Below, one piece after another: positions 17,005-25,451 of a DNA stretch of 64,000 nucleotides; the first letter of the stretch is position 1; each line of letters opens with the position of its first letter. Made by a program: the position numbers and the translations under genes. The stretch covers positions 3,391,011 to 3,455,010 of the forward strand of contig NZ_FWWY01000001.1 in the NCBI RefSeq assembly GCF_900176145.1, read 5' to 3'. A model generated the notes under the pieces. The model searched no databases and was not told where the DNA came from. It saw nothing but the letters and a program-made list of their open reading frames with translations. The DNA is from Sulfobacillus thermosulfidooxidans DSM 9293. Lineage in GTDB: Bacteria; Bacillota; Sulfobacillia; Sulfobacillales; Sulfobacillaceae.

Positions 17005-18099
17005 GTGCAAAAAATTGTAGTTGTTGGGGGCGGCTATGCCGGTTTAGGTGCAATTGGCCCTCTTCAAAAATTGGAAGAGGCTGAGCTCGTGTTAATTGAG
17101 CCGGGTACCGGCCATCAATTAATTCCTGAACTTCCCGAAGCGCTTGCCAAGCATGATAGTATCGAACACCATGTAGTTCCTTACGAAAGGCTTTTTACAG
17201 AAACCCGTGTCCAACACATACGCCAGTATGCCACCAATATCGATTTAACACGCCATAGCGTTCTCTTAGATAACGGTGATGATGTGCACTATGATTGGCT
17301 GATATTGTGCCCTGGTTCTGAACCGTCATTGCCTCCCATTCCCGGGCTTCGCGACGTGGCTCACACTTTACGTGATGCCTCAGATGCACGGGGAATCAAG
17401 GATGCTTTGAAATATGGTAAAGACCAGCGGGTTGCCGTCATAGGCGGAGGATTAACCGGTGTCGAAGTTGCCGGCATGTTAGCTCATGATCACGATGTGA
17501 TTTTGGTAGAAGCCTTTGACCGATTATTGCCCGCACTCGGTTTAGGATTATCTCAATATGCCTACCGTCGGCTGGTTGCCGCAGGTGTTACCGTGGTCAT
17601 GGGTCAAAAGTTAGTCCGAGTTAACCCTCCCCATATCGAACTCGAAAAAGATCACTTTGAGTATGATGTGCTCATCTGGGCAGGAGGTATCACGCCTCCT
17701 CGATGGATCCGTCAAACCGATCTCCCTTTAGATGCGCGTGGATATCCGCAAGCCGATGCCTATGGTCAAGTTCTCCCCAATGTGTTTGTTGCCGGAGATC
17801 TTTGGCATGTGGTTGTCGACGGCCAGGAAATCCCCGCAACAGCTCAACTGGCGGCTCTCGCGGGTGATTTTGTAGGCAATACGATTGTCAATCGGATTAC
17901 GAAGAATAATCCAGGACCCGAATTTCGTCCCCGACTGCGAGGCATGCTAATTTCACTGGATGAAGGTCAGGGAGTTGGATGGGTATTACACGGGGGAATT
18001 CCCGTCCGAGGATTTAGCGCTCGGACCCTGAAAAATATCTCTTTTCAACAATATCGGTTAAAATTGTCCAAGATCTTTGATCGTCCCTGGCCGTTATAG
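17005..18099 (+). CDS. NADH:quinone oxidoreductase, type II (NDH-2 family)
   Basis: A 364-residue FAD/NAD(P) oxidoreductase. The FAD dinucleotide fold is KIVVVGGGYAGLGAIG at the N-terminus, the second nucleotide fold VAVIGGGLTGVEVAGML near 145, the FAD motif LPNVFVAGDL near 255 and the quinone-side PATAQLAALAGDFVGN near 280. NDH-2 enzymes sit on the inner membrane face through a C-terminal amphipathic region and pass electrons to quinone without pumping protons. A sulfide:quinone reductase is less likely because the catalytic cysteines of that family are not apparent. The GTG at 17005 has AGGAGG nine bases upstream. A small membrane protein gene follows at 35 bases. Confidence 0.8.
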   Translation: MQKIVVVGGGYAGLGAIGPLQKLEEAELVLIEPGTGHQLIPELPEALAKHDSIEHHVVPYERLFTETRVQHIRQYATNIDLTRHSVLLDNGDDVHYDWLILCPGSEPSLPPIPGLRDVAHTLRDASDARGIKDALKYGKDQRVAVIGGGLTGVEVAGMLAHDHDVILVEAFDRLLPALGLGLSQYAYRRLVAAGVTVVMGQKLVRVNPPHIELEKDHFEYDVLIWAGGITPPRWIRQTDLPLDARGYPQADAYGQVLPNVFVAGDLWHVVVDGQEIPATAQLAALAGDFVGNTIVNRITKNNPGPEFRPRLRGMLISLDEGQGVGWVLHGGIPVRGFSARTLKNISFQQYRLKLSKIFDRPWPL

Positions 18100-18134
18100 A
18101 GGCCCGGAAGCTGACGATCGCTAGGAGATTATGA

Positions 18135-18482
18135 ATGAAATATCTGGCCTTTGTTTTAGGAATTCTCGGCGGAATCACCGGCATTTTGGCTGGTCTTTTT
18201 GAACACATTCCTGGCGTTTATGATGCGTTGTTGAAGCATCTGAGCCGTTATGGGCTCACGTTTTCCCATATCACCGTCATCATGGGCGTATTAGGATTGA
18301 TTTCAGGAATTTTATTCCTTATCAATCCTCGTTGGGCATCATGGATCGGGCTCATCGCCACGGTCGGTGGAGCGATTGGCTCGTTTACACTATGGCTCTT
18401 ACCAGGTAGCTTTATTTTTATGGCTACGGTCATTGGTTTCTTTGAATTGGACAAGAGCCCTCACAATAACGAAGTCCACTAA
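18135..18482 (+). CDS. Small four-helix membrane protein
   Basis: 115 residues, mostly hydrophobic, with four predicted helices: about 3-22 (YLAFVLGILGGITGILAGLF), 44-63, 69-88 and 89-104, and a charged tail. It resembles DUF4064-type membrane proteins of Gram-positives, which are of unknown function. The ATG follows AGGAG by seven bases. It is likely cotranscribed with the NDH-2 gene. The last four bases overlap the convergent GH84 gene. Confidence 0.65.
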   Translation: MKYLAFVLGILGGITGILAGLFEHIPGVYDALLKHLSRYGLTFSHITVIMGVLGLISGILFLINPRWASWIGLIATVGGAIGSFTLWLLPGSFIFMATVIGFFELDKSPHNNEVH

Positions 18483-20035
18483 TTATTAAAGGGCACGTGG
18501 GCAAATGCGTCGGCAAACCAGTTGCTTAGAAGTGTATGCACTCCTAACTGATCTGCCGACGCGTTAATTTTATCCTGCCGGGCAACAATAGCCTGAACCG
18601 TCGCCGGACTCGCACTTGACGGATTATTTAACATCCGAATCACCGTCATCCCGAGTTGTGCCTCAGCCTGGTAAATCTGTATCCACGGTTCAATTTGTGC
18701 GTAAAATGACCGTGGCAATTTTTCTTCAAGAATACGTGTATTGTGGTTCCAGCGAGTGAATTGTCGGTATAAAGCGGTATTCAGCAAATTATCATGATGA
18801 CGGTAACCATTCCAAAACGCTGTCATATGACGATCAAGGTGATCCAGAGGGCGAGTATTCATAAAACTAACCGAGTTGGCTGCTGCAAAGCTTTGCAATG
18901 CCGGTTGAACTGGCTTGCCCCATTGACCTAATGCCTGGACCCAAGCTTTTATAGGTTGGTATGTAGTGGGATGTTCTAAATACTGTGCACCAGTGGATAG
19001 CGCCACTTCCGATGGATAAGGTTGTAACATCGGATTAAACAAATAGCCATGCACGACGGAGATAAGATGAGGGCTTCGTCCCATCACGGGTCCCATAAAT
19101 AATTGAGGATGGTGGCTTATAACATATGTATAGTCATTTACAGGATAATTGTCCCAAATCACAAGAGGATGCCCTATATCCTGCTCAACTGCAGTCGCCT
19201 GTTTTTGCGTGACGACTTTGGACAAAACCCATGGGCCGGTCCATATCACGGGAATATGCGCATTTAACTCCGTCTTTAACGTACTCCAATAGAGATTATT
19301 TTGTACTCCCCAATAAACTGTTGGAGTAAACAATAACTGAATAGCATGACCATCCTTTAATTCGTCTCGATAAACCCTGTCAACCAACTTACTTTGGGCC
19401 AACGCCAAATTGTTGTGATAAATTTGTGCATCGGGTCCGTTTAACTGGTCCGGAATATCATCAAAACTTATCATGAAAGAATGAATGCCAATGGACCATA
19501 ATTGATTAATCTTGGCAAGCAATTGTTGTTGATCCCGGGGGGATGAGTATTCTATGGATAAGCCGGGACTAATAGAACAAACAAATTGAATGCGATTATT
19601 TTGGGCTGTCACAACCAAATGATGAAGTGCCTTCAAAGCTTGGGCCGGAAACAAGACATTCCATTGTGCCCGTAAATAGGGCGCATTCTTGGGCGCATAG
19701 ACGAATGTATTGAAACCCTGACGATGCATGAATTGTAAAACCTGTACCGTCGCGCGAAAAGACCACTCAGGTCCATAAAACCCTTCAACGACACCCGCCA
19801 TGAAGTCTTGTCGGGAAATATGAGGTAAATGCGCCACTGATGAGTGGGATTTAGTAGGTGACGAATGGATTGTCAGATTTCTTGACTCAGTATGCCAGAT
19901 GAGTCCCGCACCGACTGCCAATGCTGCAATAATGCTCACAATCCCAATTGCCCGTTTGATAACAATCTCCCCCGTATTCCCTAAGCGAAACATCGTAAAA
20001 CAATGTATCATAGATTCAATAAGCTTGTTGCTCAT
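18479..20035 (-). CDS. Membrane-anchored GH84 beta-N-acetylglucosaminidase-like protein
   Basis: 518 residues. One N-terminal helix (about 29-47, AIGIVSIIAALAVGAGLIW) anchors or exports the protein. The catalytic barrel starts at about 80 with the GH84 hallmark GVVEGFYGPEWSF, then FNTFVYAPKNAPYLRAQW, and carries the acid pair in FMISFDDIPDQ near 195, the two aspartates used in substrate-assisted catalysis. The family removes N-acetylglucosamine from glycoproteins or glycans. The start is uncertain: the ATG at 20035 has only a weak ribosome site, and the strong GGGGAG at about residue 18 has no usual start codon after it. The sugar transferase gene is divergent 57 bases away, suggesting a glycan-related role. 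Confidence 0.72.
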   Translation of the reverse strand: MSNKLIESMIHCFTMFRLGNTGEIVIKRAIGIVSIIAALAVGAGLIWHTESRNLTIHSSPTKSHSSVAHLPHISRQDFMAGVVEGFYGPEWSFRATVQVLQFMHRQGFNTFVYAPKNAPYLRAQWNVLFPAQALKALHHLVVTAQNNRIQFVCSISPGLSIEYSSPRDQQQLLAKINQLWSIGIHSFMISFDDIPDQLNGPDAQIYHNNLALAQSKLVDRVYRDELKDGHAIQLLFTPTVYWGVQNNLYWSTLKTELNAHIPVIWTGPWVLSKVVTQKQATAVEQDIGHPLVIWDNYPVNDYTYVISHHPQLFMGPVMGRSPHLISVVHGYLFNPMLQPYPSEVALSTGAQYLEHPTTYQPIKAWVQALGQWGKPVQPALQSFAAANSVSFMNTRPLDHLDRHMTAFWNGYRHHDNLLNTALYRQFTRWNHNTRILEEKLPRSFYAQIEPWIQIYQAEAQLGMTVIRMLNNPSSASPATVQAIVARQDKINASADQLGVHTLLSNWFADAFAHVPFNN

Positions 20036-20092
20036 TTCCGTCGTTTGCGCGAAAATGAGGTCGAATAATGTCTCTAGCCAGGGGAAACGTTC

Positions 20093-21394
20093 ATGAAACG
20101 ATGGGTATCAAATTGGATTTTAGTCACATTAATTGATATTTTGGTATTTAATGGTGCTAACCTTGTTGCCTTTTTCATTCGGTTCGCATTTCGATTACCT
20201 CCCTACAATTTAGACGCCTTTATCCGGCTCTTCCCGTTTGAGACTTTCTCGTTGCTTGTTCTTTTCTATTTTTATGGGTTATACGACTGGTCGGCATCGA
20301 AAACGTCTCAAGAAGTGATGAGTTCTGTGGTTACGGCAATTATTGTCAACACTTTTTTTGCGACCATGTTTTCCTATATGATGGAAAATATTGGGTTTCC
20401 ACGGACTGTTTTCTTTATTTCGGCCATGTTGCAAGTCATCTTGTTTCTCGCTTGGCGATTAATGTACCGGTCCTTGTCTCTGCGGACAGCTCCTTCGGTC
20501 CATGTAATGGTCGTCGGTCCCGAAAAAGAATGGCCCGAACTGACGATTCGCGCGGGAAAATATTTACCGAGAATTCGTGTCCACTACCGCCTCCCTGATG
20601 ACTCTCTGTCATCCGCATTATGGCCTTACATTGGCGCGGTTATTCTGGGCAATGTCAATCAAGAAACAAAATCGCGGTATTTCATTGAATGTATGACACG
20701 CAATATTCCCTGCTTATGGAAACCCAATACCTATGACTTATTAGTGGCCGGTTCCGAATTAACGTCCCTCGGAGAAACTCCAATGTTTTCTTTAGCTTCA
20801 ATCCGCACACGCCACGGATCAGCCGCAGTAAAACGCTTAGCCGATATTACGGTGTCCTTCTTCGGACTTGTCACTTTCTTCCCGATTTTACTGTTAATTG
20901 GTTTGGTCATTCTCATCGATTCGGGCCGTCCTATTCTTTATCGTCAAGAACGGATTACCGCTGGGGGACGACATTTTATGCTCGTCAAATTTCGTACGAT
21001 GGTACCCGATGCCGAAAAGACTACGGGACCAGTATTGGCAAAGGCCGATGATCCCCGCATCACCCGGTTTGGTAAATTTTTGCGGGCCACCCATCTTGAT
21101 GAATTACCTCAGCTGTGGAATATTTTGAAAGGGGACATGTCTTTAGTGGGGCCACGGCCGGAACGCCCGGTTTTTGTCGACCAACATCGCCGGAATATTG
21201 CCTTTTATGAATTACGACATTTGAGTACGCCAGGTTTGACGGGATTAGCCCAAGTCGCCGGTAGCTATACCTCAACGCCAGAAGAAAAAGCCACGTATGA
21301 TTTGGCGTATGCCAAAACCTGGTCGTGGCTCAAGGATCTTTCTATTGTGATTCGCACCATCATTCAGATTCCCTTTAAAAAAGACCAACAATAG
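20093..21394 (+). CDS. Polyprenyl-phosphate hexose-1-phosphate transferase
   Basis: A WcaJ/WbaP-type initiating enzyme of exopolysaccharide synthesis, 433 residues. Four N-terminal helices (to about 125) precede a CoA-binding-like soluble domain. The fifth, re-entrant helix and catalytic domain begin at KRLADITVSFFGLVTFFPILL near 245. Conserved parts are LYRQERITAGGRHFMLVKFRTM with the D-E type catalytic region, TRFGKFLRATHLDELPQLWN and SLVGPRPERP. It moves a sugar phosphate from UDP-sugar to undecaprenyl phosphate. The ATG follows AGGGG by eight bases. The ligase-like gene converges on it 19 bases downstream. Confidence 0.88.
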   Translation: MKRWVSNWILVTLIDILVFNGANLVAFFIRFAFRLPPYNLDAFIRLFPFETFSLLVLFYFYGLYDWSASKTSQEVMSSVVTAIIVNTFFATMFSYMMENIGFPRTVFFISAMLQVILFLAWRLMYRSLSLRTAPSVHVMVVGPEKEWPELTIRAGKYLPRIRVHYRLPDDSLSSALWPYIGAVILGNVNQETKSRYFIECMTRNIPCLWKPNTYDLLVAGSELTSLGETPMFSLASIRTRHGSAAVKRLADITVSFFGLVTFFPILLLIGLVILIDSGRPILYRQERITAGGRHFMLVKFRTMVPDAEKTTGPVLAKADDPRITRFGKFLRATHLDELPQLWNILKGDMSLVGPRPERPVFVDQHRRNIAFYELRHLSTPGLTGLAQVAGSYTSTPEEKATYDLAYAKTWSWLKDLSIVIRTIIQIPFKKDQQ

Positions 21395-21413
21395 ACGTGG
21401 TTTCACCAGCGAT

Positions 21414-22709
21414 TTAGCCTAGCAGCGCGCGCCGAGACAATCTTTGGGAACGGAGAGAACGATTCTTAGGTACCACCCAAATTCGGTACCATGCTATTCC
21501 CAAAAATACCGTGAAAAAGAAATCCCCAAATGACACACCGCCAACAAACAAAGACTCGACGACCTGCTGGGCTAAACTGGCCAACATGATTGAAAACAGT
21601 GCATTGTCCTCCCAGCTTTGCCAAGGCCGTCGCATGAGTAGTCCAATCATCGCAACCCCCACAAGAAGAAGCCAAAGGCCTAATCCTACCAATCCTAACT
21701 CCACAGCAGACCGCAAAATGGAATCGGAGGGTGTCAAACCCGCATAAATGGCAGGCACAAAGGGTTTCAACGCGAGGGGCGAGTTACCAGGTCCCACACC
21801 CCAAACCCAATGATGATGCATCGCATCAAGACCCGCTTTCCACAAAACAATACGTCCGTTTAGGCCTTTATGCCACAACAGTTCCCACTTGTGTAGTCCA
21901 GTTTTCGCAATGAGTCCTGCGAGAAGCACAATACCAATGCCAAACATCGCCAAGACGCCACGTTTGCCATAATAAAACGTGACAAACATCATGACGCCAA
22001 TCATACTGGCAATCCATGATGATCGGGAATAACTGAGGGCTACACCAATGAGTAGAAGTATACTGGCAATAAACCAAACAATGCGGATAATACCATCTTC
22101 ACGATGGTCAAGCGTCAGATAGACCGCCGCCGGCAAAGCAAAAGTGACAAGCATCCCAAATGTATTCTTGTTGGCAAATGGCCATTGCCACGCTAACAAA
22201 ATATGATGACCTACGGGAACTGGAAATCCCAAATGGTCAACTATCGCGGCAATCCCAGCTGTGATGGTAAGAACCACGCCCATCAAAGCAATGACTTGAA
22301 ACAGGTCTTTTAAGCTTATGAAGCGCTTTTCAATAGACCAGGGAACAATAACGACTGCAATGAATAAGACCGCGGGAACGCCTAAGGCATATCGCAGTGA
22401 GGTGGCCACGTGAATGCCCATGAGTGTAGAAATGCCAATTCCAATAAGGTACAGCCCGTAAACCGCCATCCATTCTTTATTATGCCGTATAAACTGCCAC
22501 CATTTTCTCCATTCAGGAGGACCCGCTTGAAGAATTCCCGCGAGAAAAACGGCGATCCATGGGAAATATTGACCGATCCCTGCATACCAATGGTGAATGA
22601 CTTCGACGCCAACCGCCGTGACTAAGAGGTTCATGATAAATAACCGGGGATACACCCATACACTAATTCCCAATAATAGCCCGATTACAGCACAAATCAC
22701 GAGCGCCAC
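21414..22709 (-). CDS. O-antigen ligase / polymerase-like membrane protein
   Basis: 431 residues with about ten to twelve membrane helices and one larger external loop near residues 270-330, the layout of the WaaL/Wzy (PF04932) family. The loop contains LWKAGLDAMHHHWVWGVGPGNS, whose GxGPGNS element is the family's most recognisable motif. The GTG start has GAGGTG seven bases upstream. In a Gram-positive it probably polymerises or ligates a lipid-linked glycan. It converges on the initiating sugar transferase, so these two genes form a small polysaccharide locus. Confidence 0.78.
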   Translation of the reverse strand: MALVICAVIGLLLGISVWVYPRLFIMNLLVTAVGVEVIHHWYAGIGQYFPWIAVFLAGILQAGPPEWRKWWQFIRHNKEWMAVYGLYLIGIGISTLMGIHVATSLRYALGVPAVLFIAVVIVPWSIEKRFISLKDLFQVIALMGVVLTITAGIAAIVDHLGFPVPVGHHILLAWQWPFANKNTFGMLVTFALPAAVYLTLDHREDGIIRIVWFIASILLLIGVALSYSRSSWIASMIGVMMFVTFYYGKRGVLAMFGIGIVLLAGLIAKTGLHKWELLWHKGLNGRIVLWKAGLDAMHHHWVWGVGPGNSPLALKPFVPAIYAGLTPSDSILRSAVELGLVGLGLWLLLVGVAMIGLLMRRPWQSWEDNALFSIMLASLAQQVVESLFVGGVSFGDFFFTVFLGIAWYRIWVVPKNRSLRSQRLSRRALLG

Positions 22710-22757
22710 ACTGTCACCTCAATATCTTTGACGTTAGACAATTTCCTGTCCAATTGT

Positions 22758-22790
22758 AACACGCCACAATCCGACAGATTGTGGCGTGTT
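22758..22790 (-). terminator. Strong hairpin terminator of the TSUP exporter gene
   Basis: AACACGCCACAATC and GATTGTGGCGTGTT pair perfectly over 14 bases with the five-base loop CGACA. It lies 39 bases after the exporter stop and before the ligase start. The T-run is short on either strand, but the stem is very stable. Confidence 0.7.
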
Positions 22791-22828
22791 AGAAAGAATT
22801 CTATGATCCAAGAAAAGTCCAGCGCGAT

Positions 22829-23608
22829 TTAGGCGTTCAGTGTCAACATATAAATCCCTACGATAATCACAACTCCCGAAAAAACAAAGTTCAATAATCT
22901 CTTTTGTTTACTTAATTGGTTTGCTAGGCGAGTGCCCAAAACGCCTCCGAGTATGCCTCCTCCTACATACTCCACAACAACAAGCCACAATACCAAACCA
23001 GAGAATGCATAGTTGATAGCTGTCGTTAACCCGAATGTCCCCACGGAAAATAACGAGCTACCAATCGCATAAATCATGGGCATTCCGGTTGACATAATGA
23101 GTCCCGGTACAATTAAAAAGCCTCCACCAATACCGAAGAATCCCGACACAAATCCCACAAGCAATCCCGCCGGAATCACCCGCAATAACATTTTATGTGT
23201 CCAATGAAAACTGGTCGTCGTACTTTCACCTTTCTTGGGTTTCAGCATCAATATCGCAACGACAATCATCAGCAACGCAAACAAGAACAGCAAATCTTTC
23301 CCATTAACGATTTTCCCGATAGAGGACCCAATAAATGCTCCCACTGCTCCCGGAATAGCAAATCCTATAGCCGCTCCCCATTTGACATTACCGCTTCGCC
23401 AGTGAGGAATCAGGTTCAAGTAACTATTCACAGCTACGGCCAATGCCGTGGTACCAATAACCAAATGGGGATCGTGAATGCCAACAAAATATAGCAACAA
23501 AGGCACGGCCATAATAGACCCGCCGCCACCAATTAAGCCTAAGCTGAAACCCACAATCACTCCTGAAATAACGGCCAACACTTGTTGTATGGCCGTGACA
23601 TGAACCAT
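22829..23608 (-). CDS. TSUP (TauE/SafE) family sulfite or sulfoacetate exporter
   Basis: 259 residues, eight to nine membrane helices in two related halves. Each half begins with a glycine-rich helix, SLGLIGGGGSIMAVPLLLYF and GFVSGFFGIGGGFLIVPGLIMS, the repeated motif of the family. Known members export sulfite or organosulfonates, which suits a sulfur-oxidising host, though the substrate is not readable. The ATG at 23617 abuts AGGAG, so the ATG nine bases further (23608) is the better start. It ends at the 14-bp hairpin. Confidence 0.85.
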   Translation of the reverse strand: MVHVTAIQQVLAVISGVIVGFSLGLIGGGGSIMAVPLLLYFVGIHDPHLVIGTTALAVAVNSYLNLIPHWRSGNVKWGAAIGFAIPGAVGAFIGSSIGKIVNGKDLLFLFALLMIVVAILMLKPKKGESTTTSFHWTHKMLLRVIPAGLLVGFVSGFFGIGGGFLIVPGLIMSTGMPMIYAIGSSLFSVGTFGLTTAINYAFSGLVLWLVVVEYVGGGILGGVLGTRLANQLSKQKRLLNFVFSGVVIIVGIYMLTLNA

Positions 23609-23750
23609 TGAAAACATCTCCTACCCTGCATATTTCTGCTCCCTATTTTACTCTTAATAATGTCATTTGACGACAACTCTTCAAGAAAAATTAATCGACG
23701 TATTTCACAATTAAACATTTAAAAGACGTTGTTAAATTATATTTGATTAA

Positions 23751-24344
23751 TCAAAACTCCTGCGCCGTAGCTACTTGCCAAATTTTTTGTGCCAAAATCC
23801 ATTCGTTCGCGGTCAAGACCATAAGATTCTCATTAAAAGCAAAAGTCGGTACCGTCTGGATCGACAGGATCTTTAAGAGATCCCTTGCCTTATCCAAATC
23901 AATCGCGAACACGTTAATGTGCGGATTACGTAAACTCATGGCTCCAATCAGGCGAACTGCCTGAGCACATTTCGGTCAGCTCGGCGTGGTGAATACGGCT
24001 ATATGCACGGATTCTCCAATGCTATCGACTAAACTTTCGGTCATTGGCGTCAATATTTTTTGCCCACGACCCACGGCTAAGACTAAATCTCGCCAACTCG
24101 CTTCTTCTTGACCAATAGGTTCACCCACAAACCAGATATGTGCTGCCGAATCCTCGTGAGCAATCCCATAAAGTGGTAAGTTCCGGGGAAACCACGACCA
24201 TACGATCTCAGGAAGCTTGTCCACCGTTTCCCAAAAAATCCACTCATTGTCCGCAAATTGTTGGACAAACGCGGGATGACCTTGACCATATTGCATAATA
24301 TGGACAGGTTGCACCAAATTATCCAGCCATGGTAATCTCGACAT
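23751..24344 (-). CDS. Candidate selenoprotein: thioredoxin-fold protein with UPKC in place of CPKC
   Basis: Two frames separated by one in-frame TGA (23978-23976) form a continuous 197-codon gene. The joined protein resembles the two-thioredoxin-fold PDO / AhpF N-terminal type. The first fold (1-105) lacks a CxxC. The second starts with HIAVFTTPS, then TGA, then PKCAQAVRLIGA, and ends with the cis-proline motif QTVPTF. The TGA falls exactly where family members have the first catalytic cysteine. A hairpin 17 bases after it fits a bacterial SECIS. The ATG has AGGAG seven bases upstream and begins four bases after the glycosyltransferase stop. The true stop is also TGA. The alternative is a nonsense-mutated pseudogene. 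Confidence 0.65.
23941..23966 (-). promoter_or_regulatory. Candidate bacterial SECIS hairpin
   Basis: On the minus strand, 17 bases after the in-frame TGA, CAGGC-AGTTC-GCCTG forms a perfect five-pair stem with a five-base loop. An outer GCT/AGC pairing is separated by a five-base 3' bulge. Published bacterial SECIS rules ask for 16-37 bases between UGA and the apical loop and a G among the first two loop bases; both hold, and the loop contains GU. Confidence 0.5.
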
Positions 24345-24348
24345 TATG

Positions 24349-25257
24349 TCACTCCTGTCCTGATTCGTGCACAACCACTTGTCCCGAAATTTTTTCGATA
24401 ATGCTGCGCCATCCGGCGATGACTATCCCAGTTTCATGCATCTGAGCAAATTCCATTCCACGCCGAATTAAGACTTCTCGTAAACGCAGATTATCGATAA
24501 CCTCTTGAATCGCTTCAGCCCACTCGGCGCCATCATCACTCGACACTAATAGCGCAGGATATCCCCAAATGTTTCGCGTGTCAGGTGTATCTCTTAACAC
24601 CACGGGAAGACCATGCGCATAGACATCTATCAACCGGTATAACTGACTAGGATCACGATCAGGATACACCAAGACATCTGCTGAATGATACAGACCCGAT
24701 AATTGACTAACCGATAAAGGAGGAGCAAAAATTACGTGTTGGGCCAAACCTAAACGGGCCACAACAGGTGCTAATCGGTCACGGAAAGCCGTTCCCCCAA
24801 TCAAAATCGCCTCCCCTTGCACCGTCAACAGCCTCTTCATTGCCGCCAAAAATGCCGTCAACCCGGACCCGTCCTGAAAAGACCCTAAATATAAAATGCG
24901 TGGTCTTTCCGACAACCGTAGATCGCGGGTGATAGCAAAGACATTCTCATCCAGCCCCAGTTCTTTGGGGGCATATGCGGGCAATCGTAAAAGAGTTTTT
25001 GTTTCGGACGTCTCATGTCCCCATGCCAATCCAACAGGGCTTGGCCACTTCGTATGCGCGTCACCCAAAGGATGCACGATGAGATCCCCCGAACGAGCCT
25101 GTTCGCCCACCGCAATGGTAAATGGACGAGAAGGAAGCCACGAACGTTTAGATGTCGGTAATTGCCAATTTTTCATTATCGGCGTAAGCCGCTCCACAAC
25201 CGCTTGGTCAAGATCGGTAGGGTGAGATCCTAGATGAAAACGTATGAATCGTGCCAT
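24349..25257 (-). CDS. Glycosyltransferase-like protein, GT4 C-terminal domain
   Basis: A 302-residue GT-B type protein. RPRILYLGSFQDGSGLTAFL near 145 opens the donor domain, with LAQHVIFAPPLSVSQLSGLY near 200 and DVLVYPDRDPSQLYRLIDVYAHGLPVVL near 220, the equivalent of the donor-binding loop, although the canonical E-x7-E glutamates are replaced by aspartates. Activity is therefore uncertain. The ATG at 25257 follows AAGGAG by seven bases; the upstream extension of 25 codons has no ribosome site. The gene is translationally coupled to the candidate selenoprotein and divergent from a LysR regulator. Confidence 0.6.
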   Translation of the reverse strand: MARFIRFHLGSHPTDLDQAVVERLTPIMKNWQLPTSKRSWLPSRPFTIAVGEQARSGDLIVHPLGDAHTKWPSPVGLAWGHETSETKTLLRLPAYAPKELGLDENVFAITRDLRLSERPRILYLGSFQDGSGLTAFLAAMKRLLTVQGEAILIGGTAFRDRLAPVVARLGLAQHVIFAPPLSVSQLSGLYHSADVLVYPDRDPSQLYRLIDVYAHGLPVVLRDTPDTRNIWGYPALLVSSDDGAEWAEAIQEVIDNLRLREVLIRRGMEFAQMHETGIVIAGWRSIIEKISGQVVVHESGQE

Positions 25258-25321
25258 GAATAAACTCCTTGCGTCTACTAGTGACAAGGCCTCGTCATAC
25301 AATGAAGACCGGTAGGCATCG

Positions 25322-25350
25322 TAGCCAGTCACCTTAAGTTACTGTATAAT
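25322..25350 (+). promoter_or_regulatory. Candidate promoter of the LysR gene
   Basis: TAGCCA (25322-25327), 17-base spacer, perfect TATAAT (25345-25350). It lies in the divergent region shared with the glycosyltransferase-selenoprotein pair, where LysR regulators usually bind. Confidence 0.5.
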
Positions 25351-25451
25351 TTGTATCATAGTTAAATTTTATCTAGTTCTTTGGTGATCTGCATCCGTAT
25401 CTTAAGATGGACTGTAGCATCATTTGTGATAGCATGGCCAAGGAGTCTACG

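Noticed and set aside
23742-23755. 14-bp palindrome TTTGATTAATCAAA at the end of the candidate selenoprotein gene
   Set aside because: AT-only palindromes are frequent by chance and it overlaps the stop codon; no T-run or known operator.
23976-23978. Annotating the TGA as an ordinary stop giving two small genes
   Set aside because: The downstream part has no ribosome site of its own, and the joined protein has one continuous thioredoxin-fold pattern across the codon.
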